From assembly GCA_964494205.1 (NCBI GenBank), contig CAZBRD010000002.1, forward strand, positions 1 through 64,000: DNA of 64,000 nucleotides. The letters are read 5' to 3'. Position numbers and translations under genes: made by a program. The notes beneath the pieces are model-generated. The model had not been told where the DNA came from, ran no database searches, and was given only the letters and a program-made list of their open reading frames with translations. The DNA comes from JBBTCX01 sp964494205 (lineage in GTDB: Bacteria; Planctomycetota; Phycisphaerae; UBA1845). Positions 52,682-62,235 of this stretch are shown here, one piece after another; the first letter of the stretch is position 1, and every line of letters begins with the position of its first letter.

Positions 52682-55600
52682 GTGAAATCGCATTCATTAG
52701 TGCGAATCCGCTCGAAGTACGCGCGGTTGCTTTTGTCGCTGCTTGCAGCGTCGGCGCTTTGGACTGCGGCTGGTGTGCTTCATGCAGCCGAACCCGAAGT
52801 TGCATCGGCGGAGTTGGTCGATCTGGTCACGGCCAACGGATTTCTGCACAAAGGTCTCTACGACCTCGCCATACCTGAATATCGCAAGTTTATCGCGAAT
52901 CACGGGGATCATGCCAAAGTGCCGGTCGCGCGATACGGATTGTCAGTCTGCCTGTTTCGTACGCAAAAGTGCGAAGAAGCTATTCGGGAACTAGAGCAGC
53001 TTCGCGGATTGAAGGAGTTCGAATTCGGGGCTGAGGTGCTGGCCATGCTCGGGCAATGTCAGGCCGCCGGTCAGCACTACGATCGAGCTGCCGAAGCATT
53101 CAGCGACATCATCACCCGATACCGTTCACACGACCTGTACGACGACGCGGCTACCGGGTTTGTGGAAGCGCTCTATCGCCGTGGCGAATACAAGGAGGCA
53201 GAGACAAAGTGCCAGAGTCTGGCATCCGACCTGAACGGCAGTCCCCTGGAGCAACGATTTCTGTTGCTTTGCGCCACCACTGAACTAGCACTTGAGCAAT
53301 GCGAAAGGGCTGGCGAGCGACTTTCGAAGATCAAAACTGGCAAGGCTGCTCCAGCAGGCACGGATCAGGCTCTTCTTTCGCTGGCTAATTGCTTTGCGCG
53401 ACACGATATGTCCGATCAAGCGGCTGCGGTTTACGCGCCCATGCTTGAATCATCGACACACCCTGTCTACGCCGAAGCGCTTCTGGGGATGGCCGGTGTC
53501 CGCGTTTCGCAGAAACGATGGAAGGACGCCGAGCCGCTGCTGGATCAATTCGTCGATCGATTTCCTGATCATACGTCGATTTCCTCGGGACGATTACTTC
53601 GCGGCCGGGTGGCCTACGAATCGGGCAACTTTGATGCCGCGTTGCAGCTCTTTCAGCAGGCGGGGAAGTCGAACCAGGCAAATAACGTCGAGGCTCAATA
53701 TTGGACAGCCAAATGCCTGATGCGAAAGGAACAGTTTGCAGCTGCGGCTGATCAGCTCAAGTCGTTGGCAACCGCATCGAGCGGGAACGCCTTTGCAGCG
53801 GAGATTCAATTCGACTTGGGTGTCGCCTTGGCAAGGAGTGATCGCGACGAGGCTGCGATCGAGGCGTGGAAGAATCTGCGAAGCTCGTTTGCGAACCAGC
53901 CGCTCTCTGGCGACGCGCTTTATCTGATCGCGTTGAGCGAGTATCGACTCAAGCAATGGGATCGCAGCCTCGAGCACGCGACCGAGTTTTCGTCGAAGTA
54001 TCCTAAAAACGCTCTTACTCTAGATGCGCTGTATCTGCAGGCTGAAAGTCGGTTTCGGCTCGAGCAATACGCTGAGGCGGTCGAAGCGTATCGCCGATTT
54101 CTGACTGAGAATCGTGATGACGCACGCGGGCGAACCGTGCGTGTGCGACTAGGTTGGTGTCTGCATCGACTCGGCCGCATCGACGAGGCTTCGGACGTTT
54201 TGGCGTCGTTGGGCGACGCGAAGCCGGGCGATGATTCGTCTCAATCGGCTGCATGGCTCTTAGGTGACATTGCGTTTCAACGCGGCGAGTGGAAGAACGC
54301 GGCAGGGCAGTTCGCAAAGTATCTGATCATGTCGCCCAAGGGCGAGCAGGCTGATGACGCATTGTTGAAACTTGCTTTGGCTCATCAGCGCGATGGAGAT
54401 TTCAAGTCGGCGCTAGCTGACCTTGATCGATTGCTGGCGGAGTTTCCTACAAGTCCGCATCGGTTGCAGGCGAATTTTGAGTGCGGGCAGGTTCTGCTTT
54501 CGCTCGGTGATGATGCCAAAGCCGCTGAGGCGTTTCGCGTGGTGCTGGCCGAGAAGGACAACGCACGGTTTGCCTCCTTTGCGGAAAAGCACCTCGCGAC
54601 ATTGGCCATGAAGAAGGGGGAGTATCAGGACGCGATCCGACTGCTCAACGAAGGAACAGGCAGTGGAAACGGTTCGAAGGAATCAACGGATGCCAAGGTT
54701 CAGCTCGCACAAGCATTGATCGCCACTGAGAAGTACGCGGATGCAGAGGGATTGCTGAAAGAGTTGGTGAAGTCGCTCACCGACGGTGGGGCGGACCGAA
54801 CAAGCGAAAAACGTGCAACCGCCGAAACAGAAATTGGCTCAAGCCTTGCGATCGCCAAGGCGTTGTTGACTATCGCCGTTTCGCGTCAAGACCGTGCAGC
54901 CGACGCCGTCGAGTTATCCCAATCGATCGGAGCCGGTGAATCGGCATCCATCGATCGCGAATTGCGAGAGGCATTGATCTACGAGCGAGCCCGGTCGCTG
55001 CAATCGCTCGGACGGAGTGACGAGGCTCAGCCGCTGTTTGCGAAGCTGGTAAGCGAGAATCCAAATGGTCCGCATGTGAATCACGCTCGTTTTCATCTGG
55101 CACGAATTGAGCTAGAGAAGAAGAATCGCGATTCAGCAGCGGGTTACCTGCGCGAAATTCTCAAAGCACGTAGTGAAAACGAAGCGGCAGTCCCGGCTGA
55201 TCTTGTCGAATCGGCGTTATATCAACTCGGCGTGTGCGAGTTTGAATCAGAGCGATTTGCGGCTGCGGTCGAACTTTTGCGTGAACTCGTTGAAAAGTTT
55301 CCGCAGAGCAAGTCGTTGGCATCGGCGAGTTATTTTCTTGGTGAATCCCTGTTTCGCTTGAATCGATTGACCGACGCAGCCGCCGCATTTGACCGAGCAA
55401 CACAGGCGACGAATGCTGAATCGGTCGTTGGTCCGGCGTTGTTGCGTCTCGGTGAATGCCTCGCCAGTTTGCAAAAGTGGAGTGAAAGCGAATCGGCATT
55501 TCGCAGATATTTGGGGGCGAATTCGGACGGAGAGCAATGGTATCAGGCGCGATTTGGGGTGGGGTGGGCCTTGGAGAATCAGCAGAAATACGACGACGCG

Positions 55601-55933
55601 ATCGCGGCCTATCGCGAGGTTGTTGCGCAGCACAGCGGCCCCACGACAGCACGCGCTCAGTTTCAGATCGGCGAGTGTCTTTTTGCCAAAAAGCAATACG
55701 AGGAAGCCGCCCGCGAATTACTGAAGGTCGACATCCTTTACTCCTATCCGGAGTGGAGTGCGGCCGCGCTGTACGAAGCCGGTCGCTGCTTTGCAGCCAT
55801 GTCCAAGGGCGACGACGCGAAGAAGCAATTCGCGGCTGTCGTGGAGAGATTCCCCAAGACAGTCTGGGCAGAGCGTGCGATCAAGGAAATGGGCGGCAAT
55901 GTAGGAAAAGTGCTAACCAGTGGCACTAATTAG
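52682..55933 (+). CDS. Periplasmic TPR-repeat protein, YbgF/BamD-like
   Basis: 1083 residues from a GTG (VKSHSLVRIRSKYARLL) with signal peptide LLLSLLAASALWTAAGVLHA. The whole mature protein is TPR/Sel-like helical repeats, about 25 units. Examples are DLAIPEYRKFIANHGDHAKV, YAEAVEAYRRFLTENRDDARG and WKNAAGQFAKYLIMSPKGEQADDALLKLAL, with the 'P.s..a..A.y..g......g....A...f...v..fP.s..a..A' pattern of YbgF and BamD. It is followed after 57 bases by exbB. It is a likely periplasmic scaffold of the ExbBD machine, binding peptidoglycan or envelope proteins; partner unknown. Confidence 0.85.
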   Translation: MKSHSLVRIRSKYARLLLSLLAASALWTAAGVLHAAEPEVASAELVDLVTANGFLHKGLYDLAIPEYRKFIANHGDHAKVPVARYGLSVCLFRTQKCEEAIRELEQLRGLKEFEFGAEVLAMLGQCQAAGQHYDRAAEAFSDIITRYRSHDLYDDAATGFVEALYRRGEYKEAETKCQSLASDLNGSPLEQRFLLLCATTELALEQCERAGERLSKIKTGKAAPAGTDQALLSLANCFARHDMSDQAAAVYAPMLESSTHPVYAEALLGMAGVRVSQKRWKDAEPLLDQFVDRFPDHTSISSGRLLRGRVAYESGNFDAALQLFQQAGKSNQANNVEAQYWTAKCLMRKEQFAAAADQLKSLATASSGNAFAAEIQFDLGVALARSDRDEAAIEAWKNLRSSFANQPLSGDALYLIALSEYRLKQWDRSLEHATEFSSKYPKNALTLDALYLQAESRFRLEQYAEAVEAYRRFLTENRDDARGRTVRVRLGWCLHRLGRIDEASDVLASLGDAKPGDDSSQSAAWLLGDIAFQRGEWKNAAGQFAKYLIMSPKGEQADDALLKLALAHQRDGDFKSALADLDRLLAEFPTSPHRLQANFECGQVLLSLGDDAKAAEAFRVVLAEKDNARFASFAEKHLATLAMKKGEYQDAIRLLNEGTGSGNGSKESTDAKVQLAQALIATEKYADAEGLLKELVKSLTDGGADRTSEKRATAETEIGSSLAIAKALLTIAVSRQDRAADAVELSQSIGAGESASIDRELREALIYERARSLQSLGRSDEAQPLFAKLVSENPNGPHVNHARFHLARIELEKKNRDSAAGYLREILKARSENEAAVPADLVESALYQLGVCEFESERFAAAVELLRELVEKFPQSKSLASASYFLGESLFRLNRLTDAAAAFDRATQATNAESVVGPALLRLGECLASLQKWSESESAFRRYLGANSDGEQWYQARFGVGWALENQQKYDDAIAAYREVVAQHSGPTTARAQFQIGECLFAKKQYEEAARELLKVDILYSYPEWSAAALYEAGRCFAAMSKGDDAKKQFAAVVERFPKTVWAERAIKEMGGNVGKVLTSGTN

Positions 55934-55990
55934 CTAAGAAGCCAATACACGATTACGACGATCAGAACTTGAAACCAAGAGTGCAGTCAG

Positions 55991-56773
55991 ATGATTCAAC
56001 TAATAAGTGCAATAGACGCATTAGCAATGAGTGTTTTGGGGCAGGCCGAAGCGGTAACGTCCACAAAAATCGAGTCGGTGTGGGATTTTGTCGTCAAAGG
56101 CGGCCCGACGATGATCGCCATCGGCGTTTGCTCGCTGCTGGCTCTTTCCGTCATTGTGGAGCGTGCGTTGCTATTACGTCGACGAAATGTGATCCCGCCG
56201 CATTTCATCAACGGCCTGAAAGCCGTCAGTTCCGACTCCGTGAAAGCAGTCGAATATTGCGAAGCAGACGGAAGTGCGGCTGCACGAATCTTGGCAGCGA
56301 TTTTTCGACATCGCGGAAGACCGATCGCCACTGTCATGGAAGCTGTGAAGGAGACAGGCCAGCGTGAGATGGTGAAGATGCGGCGCAGGATGCGGCTGAT
56401 TTCCGTGCTCCCTCAGATTTCGACGATGTTAGGACTGCTCGGCACGATTTTCGGCATGATCAAGACGTTCCAAGCGGTCGCGGCATCGGGCCAATCGCTG
56501 GGAAAAACGGAAGTTCTAGCCAAGGGTATTTTCGAAGCGTGGGCGAACACGGCAGCCGGTCTCCTCGTCGCGATTCCGATTCTCATCGCGTACCACGTGC
56601 TCATGGGTCGGCTCGATGATGTGGCTGCCGAGCTCGATCGTGTGGCTGGCGAGTGGATCGAACGAGAGACCAATCCGGTGGCCGAGCGCGAAGTTCGAAG
56701 CACAGCACCGGCGCACGTGGCTGCTGTTTCGGCGGTCGTCGCGCCAACGTTGGCTGTCCCTGTCGGTGCGTAA
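55991..56773 (+). CDS. ExbB/TolQ/MotA-type proton channel subunit
   Basis: 260 residues with the three-helix topology of ExbB/TolQ. Helix 1 is TMIAIGVCSLLALSVIVERALLLRRR (about 38-63). The large cytoplasmic loop is followed by helices in ISVLPQISTMLGLLGTIFGMIKTFQAV and GIFEAWANTAAGLLVAIPILIAYHVLMGRL, which hold the conserved 'A..A..lGLlGTv.Gmi..F' and 'l.tTa.GL.vAIPa...yn' motifs. It forms the proton channel with ExbD. Genes for the TPR protein upstream and ExbD downstream complete the energiser. Confidence 0.93.
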   Translation: MIQLISAIDALAMSVLGQAEAVTSTKIESVWDFVVKGGPTMIAIGVCSLLALSVIVERALLLRRRNVIPPHFINGLKAVSSDSVKAVEYCEADGSAAARILAAIFRHRGRPIATVMEAVKETGQREMVKMRRRMRLISVLPQISTMLGLLGTIFGMIKTFQAVAASGQSLGKTEVLAKGIFEAWANTAAGLLVAIPILIAYHVLMGRLDDVAAELDRVAGEWIERETNPVAEREVRSTAPAHVAAVSAVVAPTLAVPVGA

Positions 56774-56843
56774 TGGTCTGACTGTGCGAAGTCTCGAAAC
56801 ATCAAATGTTGGTAATCGCTACACAGGATAGGCGGAGTTTCCC

Positions 56844-57257
56844 GTGCTAATTGATAACGCAGAGCACCATTCAGAGATTCACCTCGACTTCGTCCCGATG
56901 GTCGATGTGCTTTTCAACCTGCTGATTTTTTTCCTTCTTGCGACGACGATCGCACAAGTCGAGCGCGAGATAAACATTGTCTTACCGGCTGCAAGCTCTG
57001 CCGTACCGATTTCCGCCGCGTTGCGTGAGATCGTGGTGAACATCGATGTAAAAGGCGGGATCACAATGGCGGGTCGCGAGACCACGCCCGAAGAGCTTCG
57101 CGAAATTATTCGAAACGCTCTCGCAGGCAATCCCGAGCAAAAGGTTACGGTTCGCGGCGATCGTGGAACGGCGTACGAGAACATCGTTGGCGTTTTGGAC
57201 ATCTGCAAGAGCGAAGGCATCCAGGAGCCTTACCTCGACACCGTGCCGACATCTTGA
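56844..57257 (+). CDS. ExbD/TolR-family energiser subunit
   Basis: 137 residues from a GTG (VLIDNAEHHSEIHLDFVPMVD). The single membrane helix FVPMVDVLFNLLIFFLLATTIA contains the essential proton-carrying aspartate, D21. The periplasmic domain has REINIVLPAASSAVPISAALREIVVNIDVKGGITMAGRETTPEELREII and a final VRGDRGTAYENIVGVLDICKSEGI, the classic ExbD/TolR fold. It couples proton flow to movement of a periplasmic partner. The TGA stop overlaps a TTG in frame with the next gene (TTGA). Confidence 0.93.
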   Translation: MLIDNAEHHSEIHLDFVPMVDVLFNLLIFFLLATTIAQVEREINIVLPAASSAVPISAALREIVVNIDVKGGITMAGRETTPEELREIIRNALAGNPEQKVTVRGDRGTAYENIVGVLDICKSEGIQEPYLDTVPTS

Positions 57258-57265
57258 GAACACTT

Positions 57266-60200
57266 ATGGAACAGCGCATGTCTGGTGCCTGGTTTCGAAG
57301 GATCTTGATTGCGCTGGTCGTGATGATCGTGGCTGGCTCCACGATCGTGGTTTGGCGATTCCTGCCTTATTCGGTTTCGTACTACACCGACGCACAAAGC
57401 ATCCGCGAGCCGATTCGCAACGTTCAGCCTCGCGACATTTTATGGCAATCGCCCACGCCGATCGATGTGCCGGCGATCAACACCGATGTCGCGGAATACG
57501 AACCTCGGCTCAGTTGGGATGGCCTCACTCTTTTCTTTGTGCGCGGAAAACCGGGCGAGAACGCAGATATCTACGAGAGTCGCAAATCGCCCACCGGTTG
57601 GAGTGAACCGGAACTTCTTTCAGCTATCTGCACCGACGCCGACGAACTGGGTCCGGAACTATCCCCTGACGGCCAGCGCTTGTACTTCTATTCCGATCGC
57701 CCGGAAGGGCTTGGAGGATACGACCTTTGGGTGTCAGAGCGCGGCACTGACGGCTGGTCAGCGCCCACCAATCTCGGTGCGATGGTCAACACGCCGTTCA
57801 ACGAGTACAGCCCGGCTCTGACACCGGACAACAACATTCTCTACTTCTCTTCCAATCGCCCGCGATCGGGCGACGTTGCTGCACCACGGGCAGCATGGCA
57901 CGCGACCATTCGCGAGGACTTCACACACCACGATTACGATTTGTATTTCGTCTCGCTGGTTGGTGGAACCTACGGCCCGGTCGCAGCGGTTTCTGAATTG
58001 AATACTGGTTCAAATGAGGGAAGCCCGGCTATGAGTCCAGCCGGCGACTTCCTCTACTTCTCGTCAGATCGCACTGGGGGTAGCGGCGGTTTTGATTTGT
58101 ATCGCTCACGCTTACTACGCGGCGGCCATGAATCGCCAACAGCATTAGGACCATCGGTCAACACGCCGTTCAATGAACTGGATCCGGCCCTTGGTTCGCT
58201 TGGGTATGCACTCTACTTCAGTTCGGATCGACTGGCTGATCGGTCCGTTCCGGCGTTTGAACGCGATTACGATTTGTTCCAGACCACTTCGCGAGAAGTC
58301 TTCAGGGAATCGGAGACGATCCAGCGTGCAGCAGTTGATTGGGTGGGCTTATGGAAGAAAACGTGGCCGAATCTGCTCGCTGCGTTACTCGCGCTGGCCC
58401 TGATTGCACTCGTGCTCTGGCTCGTTGGCGACATGCGCCGCCGAAGATTGAGTTTGCTGGCGAAGTGCCTCCTCGTGTCGCTCGTCACGCATTTGGCCAT
58501 CTTATTTCTGACGACGTTCTGGGGTGTTACCACCAACATCGCGGCCGCTTTGCGCCAAGGGAGCGGTAAGGTGCACGTGTCGTTGGCGGGGGGCGATTCG
58601 TCGCATGTGCGAAGTGGGCTGGAGGGCCAGGTTCGCGGGACGTTCGTGGCCATGCCCGGTCCAACTCCCGAGCGACTGATCGCGCCGATCGAGGCTCCCG
58701 TAATGAAACCTCGGATCGAGTTCCAACCCGTCGCATTGGGGGTGCAGACGTCAACCAGGCCGCCGAGCGATGCGCCTTCGGTGCTCATGCGATCAACTGA
58801 TGTAATGGTTGCTGCACCATCGATGAGGCCTCCCGCTGAACGGCGCACCGAGCTAGTCGCGGATGTGTTGACGATGCAGATCGCGTTACCCGCTCGCACC
58901 GCACCAGCAACGCCGGCGGCATCTGAGCCAGTGTCGCAAGTCGCCGTCCGCTCGTTCGATGAGCAATCTGTCCGACCGGCGGCGGTTGCGATGGCGCCGT
59001 CGACCACCGCCGAAGTCATGCGCATTCAGCCGCAAACCAACTCGCGACCGGTTGGTGAGGCATCCACAGCGAATAGGGCTGTCCCAGTAAACTTGAATGA
59101 AAGCACAGCAGTCTCGTCTATTAACATAAGCGCAGAATTGCCGACGCTCGCTGCCACGGATGTGCAAATCGGGCTCGCGCTGCCAGCGCAAAAAACTTCG
59201 TCGCAGGGCGCGGGTACAGAAACCGCGCCGGCCGTTGCACCGAGGCCGGTTGAGCTCGCGCGCGAGCAAGGGATCGCGCTGCGATTCGCGGCCAGTGGGC
59301 AGCCGATTGCGCAAATCGCACCGGCAGCAAATCCGTCGAAGTACATGGTCGTCCCTGAGGGAGCGACTGGTTTGATGTCGGCGGTGGTAGATTCCCGCCC
59401 GTCGGTGACATCAAACGTTCCAGCGACCGGGCCCGTCGAACTGCCGCGTGGAGACACTGACGCCGGCCTCTCACTTTCCTTACCTAAGACCGACGCAGCG
59501 CTGCAATCCGCAAGGGAAGGCGAACTGGCAGAATCTGTAAAAGCAGGTTCCGCAATTGCAGCCAACCTTGCCGGTAAAGGCGGATCGAATATCTCCCAAC
59601 CAAAGTTGCAACTGAAAGGCAGAATTGACGGCGAGGGCACGCAGGCATTTCGAATTGACCCGCAGAGCGGTACGAAAGGCGCTAGAGGAGACGGCGACGG
59701 CCCCGCGCGATCTGGTTTGTCATTTCCGGCACTTGTCGATCGCGCGCAAACCGGTGAGCACCCGCAACTCCCCGTCGCATTGGATATCGATATCGCAGAT
59801 GGACCTTCGCTCAGTCTTTCTCTGCCGACGGAGCTACCCGCGCCGGAGAACCCGTATGCGCAGCGCTCAACCGAAAAGCGCGAGGACATGCTCGAAGAGA
59901 TGGGCGGCAGCGATGAAACAGAGCAGGCTGTCGCGCGTGGGCTCGCGTGGTTAGCTGCGCATCAATCTAGGGACGGTCACTGGGATGGGGATCAATTCGA
60001 TCAGGCGTGTGGCAAGTGCGGCGGCGTCTCGTCATATCAGGTCGACGTTGCTCTCACCGGGTTGTCGCTGCTGAGTTTCCTCGGAGGCGACCACACGCAC
60101 ATGAAAGACGGCGTTTACAAGGACAACGTCGATCGCGGTTTGAAGTGGTTGATGGCTCGTCAACTTCCTAATGGAGACTTGCGGGGCGGCGCTGAAACGA

Positions 60201-60943
60201 TGTACAGCCACGGCATCGCGACGATCGCGCTGGCGGAAGCCTACGGTATGACCAACGACGGCCGGCTCGCGGATTCGGTTCGACGCGCGGTCTCTTTCAT
60301 CGAGAAAGCCCGCAATAAGCGCGTCGGCGGTTGGCGCTACGACCCCGGTCAGGTCGGTGACACGTCGGTGCTGGGTTGGCAGGTGATGGCGCTGAAAAGC
60401 GCGCAGCGGGCGGGCGTCGATGTCGCAGCCACCTCATTCGAAGCTGCCGGCGCATGGCTCGATCTGGTCACGACGAAGCCCGGCATCTACGCTTACCAGC
60501 CCGAGCGCGAGGTCACGCCCGCGATGACCGCAGAAGGAATGTTCGTACGCTACGTGCTCGGCGGCCGTCGCGAAGCTCCGCACATGCGGGCGTCCGGCGA
60601 GTTCATTCTCGAGCGTCTACCCGATTGGAAAAAAGAGCCGAACACGTATTACTGGTACTACGCGACGCTGGCCACGCACCAGCATCAGGGCGACGCTTGG
60701 GCAAAATGGAATGAGGCCATCAAGTCGCAACTCGTGATGCACCAAAGAAAGGGCGGGAAAGCCGAAGGAAGCTGGGACCCCGTGGGCGAATGGTCCGACG
60801 TGGGCGGTCGCGTTTACCAAACGGCGCTGTGCACGCTCATGCTGGAGGTCTATTACCGCTATCTGCCGATGTACAAGCTTGACTCGGGATCTTCAAGCGA
60901 TGCTAACAGTACCGTAGGAATGATCAGCCCGACTAGACCATAG
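57266..60943 (+). CDS. PD40 propeller + squalene-cyclase-fold membrane protein, unknown function
   Basis: About 1225 residues. A TTG at the ExbD stop or this ATG can start translation. Counting from the TTG, helix 16-37 is followed by a PD40/WD40-like beta-propeller (80-345; repeated 'E..P.LSpDG..LyF.S.RpGg.GgyDlw.s'). Helices at about 370-393 and 398-425, a 450-residue Ala/Pro/Thr-rich linker, and a C-terminal alpha/alpha domain (887-1205) follow. The last begins AVARGLAWLAAHQSRDGHWDG, a QW-type repeat as in squalene/hopene cyclases and prenyltransferases. No cyclase DxDD acid motif is evident, so it is probably a binding domain. It is likely the effector of the ExbBD system. Confidence 0.75.
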   Translation: MEQRMSGAWFRRILIALVVMIVAGSTIVVWRFLPYSVSYYTDAQSIREPIRNVQPRDILWQSPTPIDVPAINTDVAEYEPRLSWDGLTLFFVRGKPGENADIYESRKSPTGWSEPELLSAICTDADELGPELSPDGQRLYFYSDRPEGLGGYDLWVSERGTDGWSAPTNLGAMVNTPFNEYSPALTPDNNILYFSSNRPRSGDVAAPRAAWHATIREDFTHHDYDLYFVSLVGGTYGPVAAVSELNTGSNEGSPAMSPAGDFLYFSSDRTGGSGGFDLYRSRLLRGGHESPTALGPSVNTPFNELDPALGSLGYALYFSSDRLADRSVPAFERDYDLFQTTSREVFRESETIQRAAVDWVGLWKKTWPNLLAALLALALIALVLWLVGDMRRRRLSLLAKCLLVSLVTHLAILFLTTFWGVTTNIAAALRQGSGKVHVSLAGGDSSHVRSGLEGQVRGTFVAMPGPTPERLIAPIEAPVMKPRIEFQPVALGVQTSTRPPSDAPSVLMRSTDVMVAAPSMRPPAERRTELVADVLTMQIALPARTAPATPAASEPVSQVAVRSFDEQSVRPAAVAMAPSTTAEVMRIQPQTNSRPVGEASTANRAVPVNLNESTAVSSINISAELPTLAATDVQIGLALPAQKTSSQGAGTETAPAVAPRPVELAREQGIALRFAASGQPIAQIAPAANPSKYMVVPEGATGLMSAVVDSRPSVTSNVPATGPVELPRGDTDAGLSLSLPKTDAALQSAREGELAESVKAGSAIAANLAGKGGSNISQPKLQLKGRIDGEGTQAFRIDPQSGTKGARGDGDGPARSGLSFPALVDRAQTGEHPQLPVALDIDIADGPSLSLSLPTELPAPENPYAQRSTEKREDMLEEMGGSDETEQAVARGLAWLAAHQSRDGHWDGDQFDQACGKCGGVSSYQVDVALTGLSLLSFLGGDHTHMKDGVYKDNVDRGLKWLMARQLPNGDLRGGAETMYSHGIATIALAEAYGMTNDGRLADSVRRAVSFIEKARNKRVGGWRYDPGQVGDTSVLGWQVMALKSAQRAGVDVAATSFEAAGAWLDLVTTKPGIYAYQPEREVTPAMTAEGMFVRYVLGGRREAPHMRASGEFILERLPDWKKEPNTYYWYYATLATHQHQGDAWAKWNEAIKSQLVMHQRKGGKAEGSWDPVGEWSDVGGRVYQTALCTLMLEVYYRYLPMYKLDSGSSSDANSTVGMISPTRP

Positions 60944-61089
60944 CGTTGCAGTGTCTCCTTCAGTTTTGGACACTCCCTCTCAATCGGACACAGCTTGCAG
61001 ACTTGATTCCTCAGGCAAAATTCACTTCTCGTCGTAGTTTGCCATGGATACAATTAGTGGCACAAAGTGATCTGCTGCAAGGAAATCCC

Positions 61090-62034
61090 TTGATTATCAT
61101 CCACATCATCCTGCTCTTGCCCTGCATTTTCAGATCAACCAACTCTGACGCTGAAACACAATTCAAAGCTCCCGAACTTGTATTTTTACAAGGTGGGACT
61201 TTTGTCATGGGAACACCGATCAGCGACAAGACCAATGAGGAATACCACGATGACGAGTCACCGATAGAAGTTACGGTCAAGGACTTCTTTATTGCAAAGA
61301 CGCCAGTTACTGCGAAGCAATTCTGTAAATTCCTAAACGGTACAAAGCGCAAAAAAGGAGAAGTAAACGAGATTTATTTAATGGAGAAGATCGGACCTTT
61401 TACCTACTCGCCCATCATTCGCAGGTACGGTCGATATGTACCGGTGAAAGGTGCTGACGACGCGCCCGTTAACCAAGTGACCTGGAAGGGTGCAATGTTG
61501 TACTGTCAGTGGCTTTCCGAGCGCACCGGTGACAAGTATCGCTTGCCGACAGAGGCAGAATGGGAATATGCGGCACGCGGGAAAGAGGGCCGACGTTGGC
61601 CGTGGGGAAACGACGAACCCGATCCAACCAGAGGTTATCGAAAGATTCGAAAGGGAAAATGGTGGGATCGTTTCCCAGACGTAGGAAGGGCTTCCGTAGG
61701 GAGTCACCCTGCCGGTTCGACTCCGGAAGGTGTCATGGACCTGCTTGGATTTGTCATCGGCGAATGGTGCGTGAACAAGTATGTTGCTCATCCCACTGTG
61801 CATGACGCTACGAACACGCAGGGCGACATTGATGACTTGTCATCCGATCGGGTTGTTTGTGGGTATTATCATCGTGATCACCGCTCCATTGGGACCTGGA
61901 AGGGGGCGCTTGTTTACAGATTGCGAGGAACGACACACCCGGGACAACTTTGGACACGACGTCACGACCACCCGATTCAAGCTCCAAGGCAAGCGGCCCT
62001 TTATGGATTCAGGGTCGTAAAGGAAGCGCCTTGA
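61090..62034 (+). CDS. SUMF1/FGE-domain protein without FGE cysteines, AT-rich
   Basis: A TTG start (LIIIHIILLLPCIF) with AAGGAA five bases upstream gives about 314 residues with a signal-like helix; an earlier ATG gives 362. The SUMF1 domain reads LVFLQGGTFVMGTPISDK, FFIAKTPVTAKQFCKFLN, DAPVNQVTWKGAMLYCQWLSERTGDKYRLPTEAEWEYAARG and MDLLGFVIGEWC. The end, RLRGTTHPGQLWTRR...ALYGFRVV, lacks the paired redox cysteines of real FGE. It is therefore a lectin-like or regulatory SUMF1 protein. Codon use is more AT-rich than its neighbours, suggesting later acquisition. Confidence 0.8.
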   Translation: MIIIHIILLLPCIFRSTNSDAETQFKAPELVFLQGGTFVMGTPISDKTNEEYHDDESPIEVTVKDFFIAKTPVTAKQFCKFLNGTKRKKGEVNEIYLMEKIGPFTYSPIIRRYGRYVPVKGADDAPVNQVTWKGAMLYCQWLSERTGDKYRLPTEAEWEYAARGKEGRRWPWGNDEPDPTRGYRKIRKGKWWDRFPDVGRASVGSHPAGSTPEGVMDLLGFVIGEWCVNKYVAHPTVHDATNTQGDIDDLSSDRVVCGYYHRDHRSIGTWKGALVYRLRGTTHPGQLWTRRHDHPIQAPRQAALYGFRVVKEAP

Positions 62035-62235
62035 GTCTCTGCAAGGATGCCTCCGTAGCAAATGCACCTCAGTTGTATTGCTGATAGTTTCCATTTACTT
62101 TGGAAGGCATTTGGAGCTGATAACGATAATCTGAATTCCTTGTTCCCCGCTTGATTGCTCATCTGCATAGCTTCACTTTTTCCCGTTTCTTGACATACCG
62201 ATTGGACGCCGTAACGTTGCTTCAAAGGAGCCCTT

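Noticed and set aside
59026..59889. 287-aa minus-strand open frame
   Set aside because: It is antisense to the low-complexity linker of the PD40/cyclase-fold gene; Ser/Ala richness reflects the opposite strand.
60859..61053. Cysteine-containing 64-aa minus-strand frame
   Set aside because: It overlaps the ends of two plus-strand genes, has no supporting motif or ribosome binding site.
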